Positions 24,567-36,295 of a stretch of 64,000 bases of DNA are shown here, one piece after another. Source of the DNA: Stropharia rugosoannulata (lineage: Eukaryota > Basidiomycota > Agaricomycetes > Agaricales > Strophariaceae); contig JANCIK010000002.1 in assembly GCA_028532985.1 (NCBI GenBank), forward strand, positions 2,728,001-2,792,000, given 5' to 3'. A model generated the notes under the pieces. The model made no database searches. It was not told where the DNA came from and worked only from the letters and a program-made list of their open reading frames with translations. The number at the start of each line of letters is the position of its first letter. Within the stretch, counting starts at the first letter, position 1. The position numbers were made by a program, and so were the translations under genes.

Positions 24567-26437
24567 CTAGCGGCCCTGTCCCCGCCCATATCCACCCGTC
24601 TCCTCATCGTAATTTCGTGCGCGTGGAGCACCATAGGGGTCTCCTTGTGGTGGTTGCCCGTACGACGCTTGGTTGTAATAACCATCATCGTATACTGCAC
24701 CGCCCGGCGCCTGGCCGTTTGGTGGAGGTCGCGCATACTGCTGATGAGGAGCTGTTGACGGTGATCGTCCTTGGTATACATCGCGCGGGTCGTAATTCCC
24801 GTAGGGACTGCCCGTTCGGTCAATTGGATCCCGGGCGAAGGGTGCTGCGGATGCGGCTAGATGTATCTGACTTTCATTGTCGTCATCATATAGGTGGTTC
24901 GGAGGGGGGTAATTAGCGTCGTCATAGCCAAGCGAAGCGGCCGAAGGGTTGTAATGTGCGTAATTTCCAGGGACTTGATGTGGGTTGTATGCAGGCATGG
25001 GGGGATAGTCTGCTTTGCTGTCGTAGTAGTTATAGTCTTTGGTATGTGTGCTAGGTGCAACACGGGTATTCACAGACGATGCGTCGTCATCGTCAACCGA
25101 GAGATTGGGGAGTGTGGGCTGAGGAAGAGGTTGTGCAATAAGTTCACCTTTCTTGTTCTTCAAGTGAGAGAAATCGCCCTCGGCTTCTTTCTGCGCGAGC
25201 CTAGCCGCTTCGGCGCGACGTTCCTTCTGCTTACGCTTGATGATAGCACCGATACGCTGTAAAGGCGGTGTTATAACTAGGCACGTGGACTTCCAGTGAT
25301 GTGTAAAGACTAACCTTGTCAACCTTATGACAGCAGTATTCCTACAATGCGAAGGTTGAGTGACTTCGACCTCATAGAGTCAACAAAGCCTAATTCTTAC
25401 CTTCAGGTTGCCACGGATATGGAGAAGAAGAGGGATGTAGCATATGCCTGCGATAACAAGGACGAGCAGAGAGCCAGCGCACACGGTGACCGTGAAGAAA
25501 GTAGTGACCGTAAGGGCGGACGTCGACAAACTGTTACCGGCGAAATACTTCCTGAGGTCGTACCAGTTTCCGGGCGACTTATGTTTCACTAGCCAGACGG
25601 CATACAGAGTCAGAGCATTGATAGTTTGACGAGGGGCATCAGCCAACAGCAAACGTTTCCAGCCTGATTACGCAGCATCAGTTCAATGTTGAAGATAGTA
25701 ATGATATACACGCACTCTTGAAAGTGAAGAAGACGAAGAAGGCGAAGTCGTCACTTGTCTTAGTGGAGTTGCTGATATGGTTGAAGAAACAGAAGTGATC
25801 GTAGGACCCTAGCGACACCAAAGTTAGGAGAAAACCGACAACTTTCGATTTATTCACGCACGTAGAGAGTAGTAGTTGTTGGCCATGATATTTGTGAAAG
25901 CATATGAAATATCTCGACTGGCGATGATTTTCTTAGCCTTCCTGGCCTCGTATGCGAGCTAAAGTACGAAAGGTCAGGTCAGGCCGAAATTCGTACATCC
26001 AAAGGAGTGAGACCCTGAATACTAACAAGAAGAAAGGAGAAGATGATGCAGCCGACGAACAACCATTTTCCAGTGTTGAAAGGGATAGCTATGCAATTGT
26101 CAATCTTGGCACAGTTCTTGAAGATCTCGTTCGACCAATTCTTGGTTGTTAACATGGTAATGGCCGAGAAGATATCAGAGATGTAGACCATGAAGGATTT
26201 GAGCACAATAACATAGAGCCATAGGTATCTGCAAAAGCGGGTTAGGATACAAGACCAGGCAAAGGCGGCAGACGCACTTAAGCCGCATCATGAAGCCATT
26301 ATCGGTGAACTCTTGGGTGTTGATGAAGTCAAACTATATGACAGGTCAACCACGGCAGGTAAAAACCGGAACATGGGGCCCACCTTGTGGTCGGGGACGA
26401 CCTCTCGCTTCCATTTAGGGCCTCCGCAACAGGACAT
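24567..26437 (-). CDS. KCH-family fungal membrane protein (Kch1/Prm6-like)
   Basis: Multi-pass plasma-membrane protein; yeast Kch1 and Kch2/Prm6 mediate a low-affinity potassium influx that accompanies calcium signalling. The N-terminus MSCCGGPKWKREVVPDHKFD and FINTQEFTDNGF is characteristic. Membrane segments include YVIVLKSFMVYISDIFSAIT, GKWLFVGCIIFSFLL, FFTVTVCAGSLLVLVIAGIC, and the linker WYDLRKYFAGNSL. After LHIRGNLKEYCCHKVDKRIG comes a long cytoplasmic tail of about 200 residues rich in Tyr, Pro, Asn and Asp, ending GRGQGR, with no similarity I recognise. About eight exons. Family call is good; channel activity in this fungus is inferred. Confidence 0.78.
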
Positions 26438-26672
26438 GGCTATAGGCGATGGGAGTTGGGAGGGCGAACGCAGCCGTGTATTGGGGTATTGGTATTAATG
26501 ACAGACCAGCCAGTGGCATGCGAGTTGGATGCGGACGGGCAAAAGAGCGGTGAGCTAGGGCACTAGCGTGGTGGTGCGACGGCGGGCAGACCTGGGCGGT
26601 GGGGGAAAGGACAAGCAAACGATGCCCAAACATGTAACCAATCACTCGGCATCTCCCGACACTACTTTCACA
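26438..26672. promoter_or_regulatory. Divergent promoter, KCH / DRG1
   Basis: 235 bases between divergent starts, GC-rich near 26520-26610. No named motif recognised. Confidence 0.35.
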
Positions 26673-28504
26673 ATGACCACCGTTCAGAAAATAAAGGTAC
26701 GCCGCCGTCTATTGTCCCTCCTCTGCACTATGCTCATCCCGGCCAGGAAATCGAAGATGAGATGGTAAGGCACCTTATACCCATAGATCGTTCTCATGCT
26801 CACCCGATTTTAGGCTAAGAGTACGTCTCCCTCTGCACGGGGATTGATGTTTGTTCATCACCATCCATACAGCCCAGAAGAATAAGGCGACGAGCTACCA
26901 TATAGGTCAGCTCAAGGCCAAGCTCGCCAAACTTCGGCGTGAACTCATTGCACCGTCCTCTGGCGGCGGGGGAGGAGGCGCCGGTGTGGGCTTCGATGTC
27001 GCAAGGTAATACTCCTTACACGCGCCGACCACCATCAAATCTTATATATTCTTAGGACGGGTATAGCATCTGTCGGATTTGTAGGCTTTCCATCCGTCGG
27101 AAAGGTATGTTGCGTCGCGAAATGAATGATTGAGATCTAACGGCAATGTCCAGTCCACACTGATGTCAAAACTCACCGGGACCCATTCCGAAGCTTCAGA
27201 AATTGATTTCACCACCCTCACTACTGTACCAGGTACCGTAAAGGTACATGGAGCACCGATACAGATTTTGGATCTTCGTAAGTTCCATGAAACTCCAACT
27301 GAATTGCTACTTACGACGCCTACAGCTGGTATCATCGAAGGTGCAGCCGACGGAAAGGGTCGAGGTCGTCAGGGCATGTCTTTCTGTTATTTCTACATAA
27401 TATTGTAAACAACTCATCATTTGCATACAGTTATTGCTGGTATGAAGGTTCGTGTCGTCGTTGAAGACCCAACTGAATCAACTCCTAGTTGCGCGAACGT
27501 GCAATCTCATCTTTATCGTTCTCGACGTTCTGAAACCTCTGGGTGACAAAAAGATAATAGAAGCCGAGTTGGAAGGATTTGGTATCCGATTGAACAAGAA
27601 ACCACCCTCCATCCTTGTTCGCAGAAAAGAGAAGGGTGGTATCGCAATCACCAACACTGTACCGTTGACGAATATTGATCACGACGAAATCAAGGCTATT
27701 CTCAGCGAATACAGGATTAACAATGCCGATATAGCCATTAGAGAACCCGGTGCTACTGCAGATGATCTCGTGGATGTTATTGAAGGAAACCGGTAAGTAA
27801 CGACGTCTATTGCATCCTCAAATATTTCTAAATGAATGCCATAGAGTATATATTCCAGCTATCTATGTTTGTTTTTCACTCCCATGATGTCTCATTACGC
27901 TAACTAAGAAATACTTTCAGGTTCTCAACAAGGTCTGTTCCGCAACAGTAGACATATATGGCTAACATTCAACTCATATTTTGACTCCAGATTGATGCTA
28001 TCTCAATCGAAGAGCTTGACCTCTTGTTAGTTTCCGTAGCCTGTTTATCAAAAAAAACTAACGTATTCTCTAGGTACAAAATTCCTATGTCTGTGCCCAT
28101 TTCATCGCGTGAATGGCTGAACGTCGACGAATTAATCTCCAAAATGTGGGAAACACTGAGTCTCGTCCGTGTGTACACGAAACCGCGTGGCTTGGCTCCG
28201 GATTATAACTCCCCAGTGGTCCTTCGGGCTGGAAAATGTACCATCGAAGATTTCTGTAACTCTATCCACAAAGAAATCGCCAAACAAATGAAATAGTAAG
28301 CTAAATGTGATATGCATTCATGGTTGGTACACTGACATATTTTCCAAGTGCTATCGTATGGGGTTCGTCTGCAAAGCATTCCCGTGGACAAAAAGTGGGC
28401 TTGGACCACGTCTTGGAAGATGAAGATGGTAAGTCCTTCCCCTATAGCAAAGGCTGTACTAACAACTGCCATCTTAATTAGTTGTGCACATTTCCAAGAA
28501 GTAG
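26673..28504 (+). CDS. RBG1: Developmentally regulated GTP-binding protein DRG1/Rbg1
   Basis: OBG-HflX-type GTPase that associates with translating ribosomes and with DFRP-type partners (yeast Tma46). Start [21 protein letters not shown]-motifs: [19 protein letters not shown] (P-loop), [25 protein letters not shown] (G3), VLNKID (G4) and SISS-type G5 region. The C-terminal TGS domain contains [20 protein letters not shown] and [17 protein letters not shown]. About eleven exons. One coding exon is only 7 nt (26814-26820, GCTAAGA), flanked by introns 26765-26813 and 26821-26872; it is needed to restore EMAKTQKNK. Length matches the family. Firm identification. Confidence 0.92.
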
Positions 28505-28612
28505 TTTCTTCGGTTGACCACTACTACTTCCATGATTCTACTACCCGACCCTCAAAATGTTTTCTGAACCAACTATTCCATTGTAGCAATAATATACAGG
28601 CACATGTATCAA

Positions 28613-30946
28613 CTACTTTATCTCAGTCAGCTGTCCCTGGTAGGTCTCTTCGTTGAGATATATAAAGCCTAGCCGGAGGAAGCTCCAAACCAGACCTATG
28701 GCACAGTAAATACTAGTAACCATCAATGGCAGGAATTCCAGAGCTGCTACACTGGTTGTCTCAACTTGAGACGCCGCACAGGAACCACTCAAGGAATCCA
28801 AGGGAATACAAGTGGTGACCGAGACAAAATCCTCCTTAACAGTTTGTTTTCGGAAAAGAGGGAAAGTAGACACAAAGGCGAGGAGAAATGGGAACCCGGC
28901 GAGGTAAAGCTTCTCAAGGCCATCCATGATCACAAAAACCATGGAGCTTGGGAATCTGCGAGCCGGGTTATCAACATGCAATACGTCATTCGAAAGCAAG
29001 ACTCTTACTCATAAACGCGACGACTAAGGGGTATATAAACGGCCGCGATCCAAATTGTGGAGTAGACGACTTTTACGATCGATTCTGGGTGCAAGAGCAT
29101 ACATGTGAGTGACACCGGAGAGACGGAGTAAGAGTGACTCGACCTGTGGGATTGAAAATCAAGGGGAAGAGCGAAAATACACCAGCAATACTGGCCAGGA
29201 CGAAAGTCCTGAAGTATGCGTGCCTTTCCGCAGCGAGTAAGCTTTGCGAGATAAGTCATTGTTAACGGGTATAGGTGATCGTCCACTTTATAAAAACTTA
29301 CCTCAGGGGAATTAGCACGAGAAGGACCGCCTTTTCATGCACATGCCATCCGAAGAGAAACGAGGTCCACCCCGATAGCGTCAGTGCCGTCAAAAAGGAT
29401 TTATACGTCGGATTACGCCAAAGCTTCACTAGCCATACCTAAAATAACAAAGTATTTCGTTCGCAAGGTTAACTGACGAGAAAGAAGGTGGACAGACCAA
29501 TTGAAAGGCCACGGTGATGACGAAGGTATGGAGAGGCTTCACATTGGGAAGCACTGCGAAGACGGTATCGCCGACGAGTCCTCGCGAGCTAGAGGCAACA
29601 CCAGCTTCGTTGATTGGAAGCTCAGCGCCTGTAAGTTGGGCATCTGCCAATTTATAAATTAGTATATTATATTATGTCTTTATAGATAGGCAACCGAGGA
29701 CTGACATTTGAGAAGCGCCCTGTCGGCTGCGGTCACAAGCGCCCAGAAGTTCGGAGCCCAGTATGCGTGGTTCAGTCCACGCGTGAAGGGGAACAAACGA
29801 GAGAGGAGCTGAGGAACCTGGCCCATAATGGCGAAGGGCCCCAGGGATACCACAAATACTGCTATTACGGAGTTTGCGAGAGACAGAAAGTTCTTGGTTT
29901 GAATTTGGCCGGTAGGTGACAGGCAGAACCCGCGCAAGAGATAGACAAAATACGCGGGCTAAAGGAGTGAATCAACTACTCTAATTCGGGGAGATGATGT
30001 TGACTTACCGCAAGATACATATATATGTGTTTAAAATTGAGTAGTACAGCAAACAGAATCCCGCTTGCTAGTTTGTTGCCCTTGAATATCATTAGAGAAA
30101 GTAAGTCTTGAATTATAAGCACCAACATTGCGAGCCATAAGGATGGACCATAACAGTATTCCGTACATAAAGCCGTTGTACTGGAAGTGTATATGATCCA
30201 CTATAAGAAACCCTGGGTGCAGAAATATCGACGCAGACACGACCCGCTGGATGCCTGGCTCCATTGACCCGCGGATAAATCTGTAAATAAACATAGTAGT
30301 GTCTGCTATGCGCCATTTTTCATGTAACGTACTTCAACAACACAGCTCCAAGCACGAGCTCAGTTACGATAACAGTGGACCGCTGGTACGCTATCACCGA
30401 CCAAGAGTCGTAGTAGAGGTTGTTAAGATCAACTATCTTGGGGTCGATGAAAGACGCAGGTATGGACATGAGCTTTTCAAAATATGCAAAGAATGGAGGG
30501 TAGTCTAGCGCTGATGGCAGGCATGTCAGTTTGGGTTCGTATGTGAGCGAAGAGTAAATGTACTCCATTCTGACGTTGTCTGTCACATCCTTTGAGAACA
30601 CTTTGACAAAAATTCAGTTCTGAAGACGCACATCATAATACCATTTGGATATGGGAAGGGTATATGTGATAGCAAGCCAATTCCTATGTACTTCAAAATC
30701 TGTAGAACGACTACATGGCTTGATTAAGGAATCACCAGATCAACTTTTGAGTGCTCACTAAGCTGGGAATAGGAGAAGCTTAAGCACTGTAGAGACACAA
30801 AGAATGTCCCATTCTGAAGGCAGAACGTCCCAACCAAGCCACGTCTTCTTGGCCGCCAGAGAACTCGCGGACCCAGACGACTTTAAGCTATTGGCGGATG
30901 CGGAGTTGTGCAGAGTTGGCGGTGCGCCCTCACTTATAGAGGCCAT
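28613..30946 (-). CDS. ALG8: Dolichyl-P-Glc: alpha-1,3-glucosyltransferase ALG8
   Basis: Multi-pass ER enzyme that adds the second glucose to the dolichol-linked N-glycan precursor. Signature segments: [97 protein letters not shown] and [19 protein letters not shown]. The EWTLDYPP motif depends on a 16-nt exon (30564-30579). Start 30946 ([14 protein letters not shown]) precedes an unusual Ser/Ala-rich N-terminal extension before [16 protein letters not shown]. More than ten introns. Stop is 108 bases from the RBG1 stop, facing it. ALG6 was considered; the DHIHFQYN and WYYD-SEWTLDYPP pattern fits ALG8. Confidence 0.88.
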
Positions 30947-31135
30947 GCAGAGCCAGGCGGGTATACAAGGGTGTTTGTCTGAATAGAATAGGCAGTGGTG
31001 GCGAACGCGGCACGGTGACGATGCATTCAAGTCTCACGTGTCGGCGCGTCAAGCTGATTCCTTCCCGACTTCAAACTCCAATCTCTGGCGGCTTGAAGAC
31101 TCGCCTCACTGCCCGCACAACCACATCCTATATCC
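30947..31135. promoter_or_regulatory. Divergent promoter, ALG8 / VMA21
   Basis: 189 bases between two ER-function genes' starts. No named motif identified. Confidence 0.35.
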
Positions 31136-31566
31136 ATGAGTGAACAAAGTGCGATGAGCAGGGTCAACGAAGACGCCGCGGGCGCCGGGTATGTCGCACA
31201 CTGCACCCACATACATTCGCAGCTCACCCGTGGACCTGGTACCGCCCTCGCAGCGGTGTCTTGGCCAGGCTAATCACGTTTAGCGTGTCCCTGGGCGTAA
31301 TCCCTATAGGCTCCTACTTCCTCTCGCTCAACTACCTCTGGGGCCGTGAGTTTCTTTCCAAGTTCTTCCTCCTTGGCTCACCAGCAAGCAACGCACTGAC
31401 GCCTTCTCCGCCCCTAGAGAACTCCACGTTTGCGGCGATTACGGCGGTGGTTGCGGCCAACGTCGTGCTGGTGTCCTATATCATTGTGTCCGTGCGCGAA
31501 GACAGGGCCGCACGTAATCCACAGCCTCCTCAGAAGGTGCGGACAGAGACTAAAAAAGACAAGTGA
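31136..31566 (+). CDS. VMA21: V-ATPase assembly factor Vma21
   Basis: Small ER membrane chaperone for V-ATPase V0-sector assembly. Three exons. The first gives MSEQSAMSRVNEDAAGAG, then GVLARLITFSVSLGVIPIGS followed by YFLSLNYLWG (membrane segment 1) and NSTFAAITAVVAANVVLVSY (segment 2). The protein ends ETKKDK: the KKDK tail is a di-lysine (KKXX) ER-retrieval signal, as expected. The splice that joins GCCGG to CGGTGTC skips 31190-31252 and gives the AGGVLARL sequence usual for the family. About 95-100 residues, normal length. Confidence 0.87.
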
Positions 31567-31990
31567 CCGTCGCCTTCGCTGCGTCATTGCCGCCTTTGTC
31601 CATGCGTATGTACCGTACCGACGCCGGTGCCTTTCACCCCGCCCCTTTGCGCGTCTATTACTTCCACGAAAGCAAACCATTCCATTGCAACGGAGTGCAC
31701 AATAGCATTGAATTTTATTAATTACACATATGCTTACAATCTAGTACATTTGTACATACATACATACAGCCATAGGTATCGTATTGAGTAATAAGATAAA
31801 AAGACATGTGAAAGAAGCGTCGAGGTATTCATCTTAGTCAAAGTACAATTAAGTAACGGGTGAAAAGAACGAAGTAAGAGAGAAGAATACATAATTCCAC
31901 GTTATAGCGCATAACCCCATTGTACATGAGCGTCTGTCGAAGTCACCGATGACACCAAGGCTGGTTCTGTTGATTCCTGCCAAACCAGCG
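31567..31990. other. Convergent 3' intergenic region, VMA21 / Ser-Pro-rich gene
   Basis: 424 AT-rich bases with a short CATA repeat near 31757-31770. No coding signal supported. Confidence 0.35.
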
Positions 31991-33424
31991 TCAGACAAAG
32001 AGCGCAGACCGCTGCCGTTCTGGTCTTACCAAGTAGCCCTGGAGGTCTTTGACGCTTCTAATTGCCTCTGGCCGCGCCTTAGCCGACGGTATCTTCACCG
32101 GTAGGCTCGACTTGGAATCTGAGATTGGCTCGCTCGACGTAAGTCGATGCGTCGCCGGAAACGGTAGCGTGTCTTTGAGGTTCGTGTTCGACTGCGTGTG
32201 GCGCAGCGTCCGACACCGGTGCTCGGGCGATCTGCGCGCGCCTGCCGGCCATCGAGCGCTCTCCGGAGTTGAGGGCACGCTTGGCAGCGGGCTGTTGGGC
32301 GGGCTGAACGGAGGCGGAGAGAGGCCTGCGCACTGGCGAAGTAAGACGTTTTTCTTGTTCGGCGAAGAGATGCTCGATTGGGAGGGCGAATGAAAGGAAG
32401 GATTCCTTGGCGTAGTCGGCGTTCCTACGGGTGTGGAGTCGACAGAACTCTGAGAAGACGAAGGCTGCATGGGCCGCAGGATAAGTGGCGCTGGAATTTT
32501 CTTGCGGACGATTAGAGGCGGGGGAGCGGGGAAAAGAGAGAGAGGGAAGGTTTCTGTATCGCTGACCTCGGATAGCGTAGAGTATTCCGACGAGGTGGGT
32601 GTGCGCGTAAGTCTAGGGCTGCGTTCTATGAATGGTAGATGAGGAGTTGAGCCAGTGCGATGGTACAAGCTCCTCGAACATGGAATAGGTGACTTGTCCA
32701 AGACAGCATGATCTGATTTTTCCGAATAATGGCCAACGAGTACCTCTCTAGACGACACTCTGCTAATTACCCCAGAAGAGGCGTATTTTGGACATGAAGG
32801 ATGATGCCTGGTCTGCGGGGAAGAACGTATACAACTACAAGCAGGGGCTTCCAAGCACCTTTCGAATTCGATGCTTGGGCCATAATTAAGTTCGATTGGA
32901 GGTAGCAGGCGAAATGACGGCGGGGGCGCCGAATGTAGAGAGACAGCCGGTTTGCGGGGAGATGTTAGATGTCGGGGGCTGGAGGGACTGTGATCAGGAA
33001 CATGATTGGCCGCTGACACAGTCTGACGCGTCGGTAAATTGCTAGTGGTATGCCGCAGCGTCTTCGGCGGAGGGATTGGTGCTCTCTGTGAGTCGCGCGC
33101 CATAACATCGAGAGTGATATGCGAATTATGCCTACGCATAAATTTAAGATCACTCCTGCCTTGCGTGAACTGCTCATACGTGGGCGGAGGCGGTGAGCCC
33201 TCCTCTTGTGGCGTTCGTGTATCGTCAAAGGCAAGTCTCGGCGTGTCTAGAGGAATATTTTTGACGACAGTAATCGTCAGTGAGCGCGCATTTTTCGTGG
33301 GTGACCGCGGCGACGGCGGCTTGCGCGAGTCTTGTGGATTGATATTCTCTGCATTGCCTCGGCTGTCGGACGTCTTGGACTCCCATTTTCTCCAGGTGTT
33401 GCGCAGGAACGAGACCGACTTCAT
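31991..33424 (-). CDS. Ser/Pro-rich protein with a PPxY motif, unknown function
   Basis: Uninterrupted 477-codon frame; I recognise no domain. It starts MKSVSFLRNTWRKWESKTSD and is Ser/Pro/Arg-rich throughout with many SP/TP sites, suggesting a disordered, phosphorylated protein. EGSPPPPTYEQF near residue 80 contains PPTY, a PPxY-type motif that can bind WW domains such as those of Rsp5/Nedd4 ligases. No signal peptide or membrane segment. The C-terminal RSVKDLQGYLVRPERQRSA is the least repetitive part. Being a long single exon in an intron-rich region it might be questioned, but the ATG, low-complexity composition and length look like basidiomycete regulatory proteins. Function unknown. Confidence 0.65.
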   Translation of the reverse strand: MKSVSFLRNTWRKWESKTSDSRGNAENINPQDSRKPPSPRSPTKNARSLTITVVKNIPLDTPRLAFDDTRTPQEEGSPPPPTYEQFTQGRSDLKFMRRHNSHITLDVMARDSQRAPIPPPKTLRHTTSNLPTRQTVSAANHVPDHSPSSPRHLTSPRKPAVSLHSAPPPSFRLLPPIELNYGPSIEFERCLEAPACSCIRSSPQTRHHPSCPKYASSGVISRVSSREVLVGHYSEKSDHAVLDKSPIPCSRSLYHRTGSTPHLPFIERSPRLTRTPTSSEYSTLSEVSDTETFPLSLFPAPPPLIVRKKIPAPLILRPMQPSSSQSSVDSTPVGTPTTPRNPSFHSPSQSSISSPNKKNVLLRQCAGLSPPPFSPPNSPLPSVPSTPESARWPAGARRSPEHRCRTLRHTQSNTNLKDTLPFPATHRLTSSEPISDSKSSLPVKIPSAKARPEAIRSVKDLQGYLVRPERQRSALFV

Positions 33425-34854
33425 GTCGGAAGGAGGGAACGTGTAGAACTAGGGAAGCGGCCGGACGGGGGACGAGGGAAGGAGCGGCGAATTTGGGCGA
33501 GCAGCGAACGAAAGATTTGGGATCATAGACAGAGTTTCGCGACTCGAGCCAATGTAATATATAGCCCAGCCTTGAGGTAAACAGTGGTTTACTTGCAGAT
33601 GCCGAGATGAATGCTAAAAGAGGAACGATTCATCAAGCGATCTGTTCTTGGTGCATCTGCGAGATTGCGGCCTGAGAATACCAGACATAGCCCGTGCAAA
33701 GGCGAGCCGCCAGCGAAGCGCTCCGCCGTAGAGTAGAGCACGACGCGCGCCTAGAAGCAGACAAGCAGAAGGAGAGCCGCGCGCAGCACTGCGCAGCGAG
33801 GGACACCGGGGCGAGCGAAGAGCTAGAGCCTAGCGCTAGTGGGAGAGCGAGCGAACCGGTTCTGTTCGCAGACAATATGCATTGAATCTGTGAAAGATCA
33901 TATCTCGGAGAACATACATGCCAGAGGATGGCAGACGGGAGCAAGTCACGCGCGGGCCGTGCCGCGACGCTCTGCGTCCGCATGCTGCCCCTTCCAAATC
34001 GCCGCCTTGCGTCCATCCTGATCCGTCCCTCCAAGCTATGTCCGCTCCGGTCAACAAGGGGCAGTGCCTCCTCCTCCATCTCTCTGCGCCCTGTCGTCCC
34101 AGAAGCCCCCGTCGCCAACGCGCTAGGCGCTCAGCAACCAGCCATGCTAGAATCCCCCTGCTCCACCTCTAGCCCCCACTGTCTCCGCTAAATCCTTCCT
34201 CACGTCTCCAAATCCACCGTTCAAGTCTGTCGACCAGCCACACTTCTGCACAGTGCATCCGAAATGTGTTTGCATGTCCGACGTATGATCACTGGGCCTC
34301 AGGCTGCCATCGTCTCCGTACAATGCTTAACATCCTGTCCAATGTTCGCCGTGATCGTTCTCATGCTCGCTCGCTTTGGATTATGCTTGGTATCTAGTAC
34401 CTGCAGCTATAAATGATACCACAAAGTCACTGGCATACGTTCCTGGGCGCAAACGCGTTCTATCATTCTTTTCCAACTGATGGTTGGATGTCAGTGTGTA
34501 AGTTTTTGTTATTTTAAGATTTCCAACATGCACCATGGTAATTAAAATGTTTTGTAGTTGTTTTAGGATCAAGCCAACTTGCATTTTGTTTACACGCAAT
34601 AACTGTCAACAAAATCAACACACGCGGCGCACACGATATGCACCCGTTCAATTAGCCGTGGCGCACAGGTCAAGTTCTTTTCAGATGCAAAACCTTTTGT
34701 CGTATTGATAATGGGTACAGAAGTGAAAATACATGGGTTAGTCTTAAAGTACATGATAGATCTCTAGAGAAACAATGTTGTGATAATGATAACGATGAGG
34801 ACAGGAACAATGAAAATCCGGCGGAGAGGTGGCGCATGTAGAGGTAACAAACAA
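33425..34854. other. Gene-poor stretch with a GC-rich core
   Basis: 1,430 bases between the Ser/Pro-rich gene start and the RNR2 stop. The core at about 33690-34200 is GC-rich and open on both strands over 180-480 bases (charged Arg/Glu/Ala-rich text on plus near 33694-33885; Arg/Ser-rich on minus 33633-34118). None has a recognisable domain, and overlapping frames on both strands are expected in GC-rich DNA. From 34200 to 34850 it is AT-rich and empty. Confidence 0.4.
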
Positions 34855-36295
34855 TCAGAAGTCCTCGTCGAAAGTGCTGTTAAAGATGATATAAGAGACA
34901 GCAAGACGATGCCAAAGCATAAAGACTTACAAAGACTTTGCAGATTGAGGTGTGCTCTCAGGGTTGTTCGAGTGGTTAATACCGGCTTTTGAGTATTCCG
35001 AAACGCGCTTCTCGAAGAAGTTTGTCTTTCCCTGGAGTGATATCATGTCCATGAAGTCGAAAGGATTGGTCTTGTTGTACACTTTTTCGTTACCGAGAGA
35101 TATAAGAAGACGATCGGCAACGAACTCAATGTACTGGCACATCAGGTCGGAGTTCATTCCAATCAGCTTGACTGGGAGAGCGTCGGTCAAAAATTCTTGC
35201 TCAATTTTAACTGCCTCCATGATAATTTGCTGAACGGTGTCCGGGTGAGGACGGCGCTTCAGGTGACTGAAGAGCAGGCAGGCGAAGTCGGTATGCATAC
35301 CCTCGTCGCGACTGATGAGTTCATTGGAGAACGTAAGGCCAGGCATGAGACCGCGCTTCTTCAGCCAAAAGATAGATGCAAAGGAGCCCGAGAAGAAGAT
35401 GCCCTCCACGGCAGCGAAAGCAACGAGGCGTTCAGCAAAAGAAGAGCGAGAATCGGAGATCCATTTTAGAGCCCATTCAGCCTTACGCTTGATGCAGGGT
35501 ACGGTCTCGATGGCGTCGAAAAGGTATTCACGCTGAGCAGGGTCTTTGATATAGGTGTCGATGAGGAGAGAGTAGGTTTCGGAGTGGATATTTTCCATCA
35601 TGATTTGGAAACCATAGAAGCAGCGAGCCTCGGCAGCCTGAACCTCGTTGGAGAAGCGTTCGAGCAAGTTTTCATTGACGATACCGTCAGAGGCAGCGAA
35701 GAAAGCGAGAACATGGGAGATGAAGTGGCGTTCGTTATCGTTGAGGCGGTTGTTCCAGTCGTGAACATCCTTGGACAGATCCATTTCCTCGGCAGTCCAG
35801 AATGAGGCTTCAGCTTTCTTGTACATTTGCCAAATCTAGACGTGTCGTGTCAATAAATGGCTAATTACGCGTCGAAGACCCGTCACATACCTCATGATAT
35901 TGAATGGGGAACAGAACAAAGCGGCGACACGTTTCCTTTAGCAAGGGCTCTTCACCTGAGTGACGAACTACTTTTAGGTGGGGTACAATATTTTTTTAAA
36001 ATGTTAACATACTCTCAGGCAGATCGACCTCGCCGACGAAACGCTTGCGGTACTCGGGCAGCTCCTCGACGTCTTCAGTGGTCTCAGTCACAGACTCTGG
36101 AGAGTGCTCGCGTTTCGCGTCATCGATGACTCGAGCCGCGGGTTTTGCTGGCGTTTCAATAGAGAAGGCGGCGAGAGCGGCAGCTGCCTGTAATGGCTGT
36201 TAACAAGGTTGCGACGTGGCAATGGGGTAGGAAATTACCTTCTTGCTAGGCGTGGGAGCAGGCGAGGAGGCGCGAGGTGCAGAGAGGGTGGCCAT
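34855..36295 (-). CDS. RNR2: Ribonucleotide reductase small subunit (R2), main copy
   Basis: Class I R2 protein that houses the di-iron/tyrosyl radical cofactor for dNTP synthesis. About 406 residues in five exons: [19 protein letters not shown], a 57-residue acidic N-terminal region ending [28 protein letters not shown], a long exon 34931-35835, and a tail exon. Cofactor motifs are intact: [26 protein letters not shown] (Glu, His and the radical Tyr), [20 protein letters not shown] and [14 protein letters not shown] final 54-nt intron (34877-34930) splits the last residues; spliced, the tail reads AKSFTFDEDF, the R1-docking peptide of eukaryotic R2. Without that intron the frame would stop early at SL. 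Head to head with a second R2 gene. Confidence 0.93.

Noticed and set aside
33633..34118. 161-codon open frame on the minus strand in the gap before RNR2
   Set aside because: Arg/Ser/Ala-rich composition typical of antisense reading of GC-rich DNA, no ATG-supported domain, and it overlaps similarly long frames on the other strand.
33928..34191. 88-codon plus-strand frame with an ATG and a basic, presequence-like start
   Set aside because: Resembles a mitochondrial targeting sequence only in composition; no mature domain follows and no splice continuation was found.
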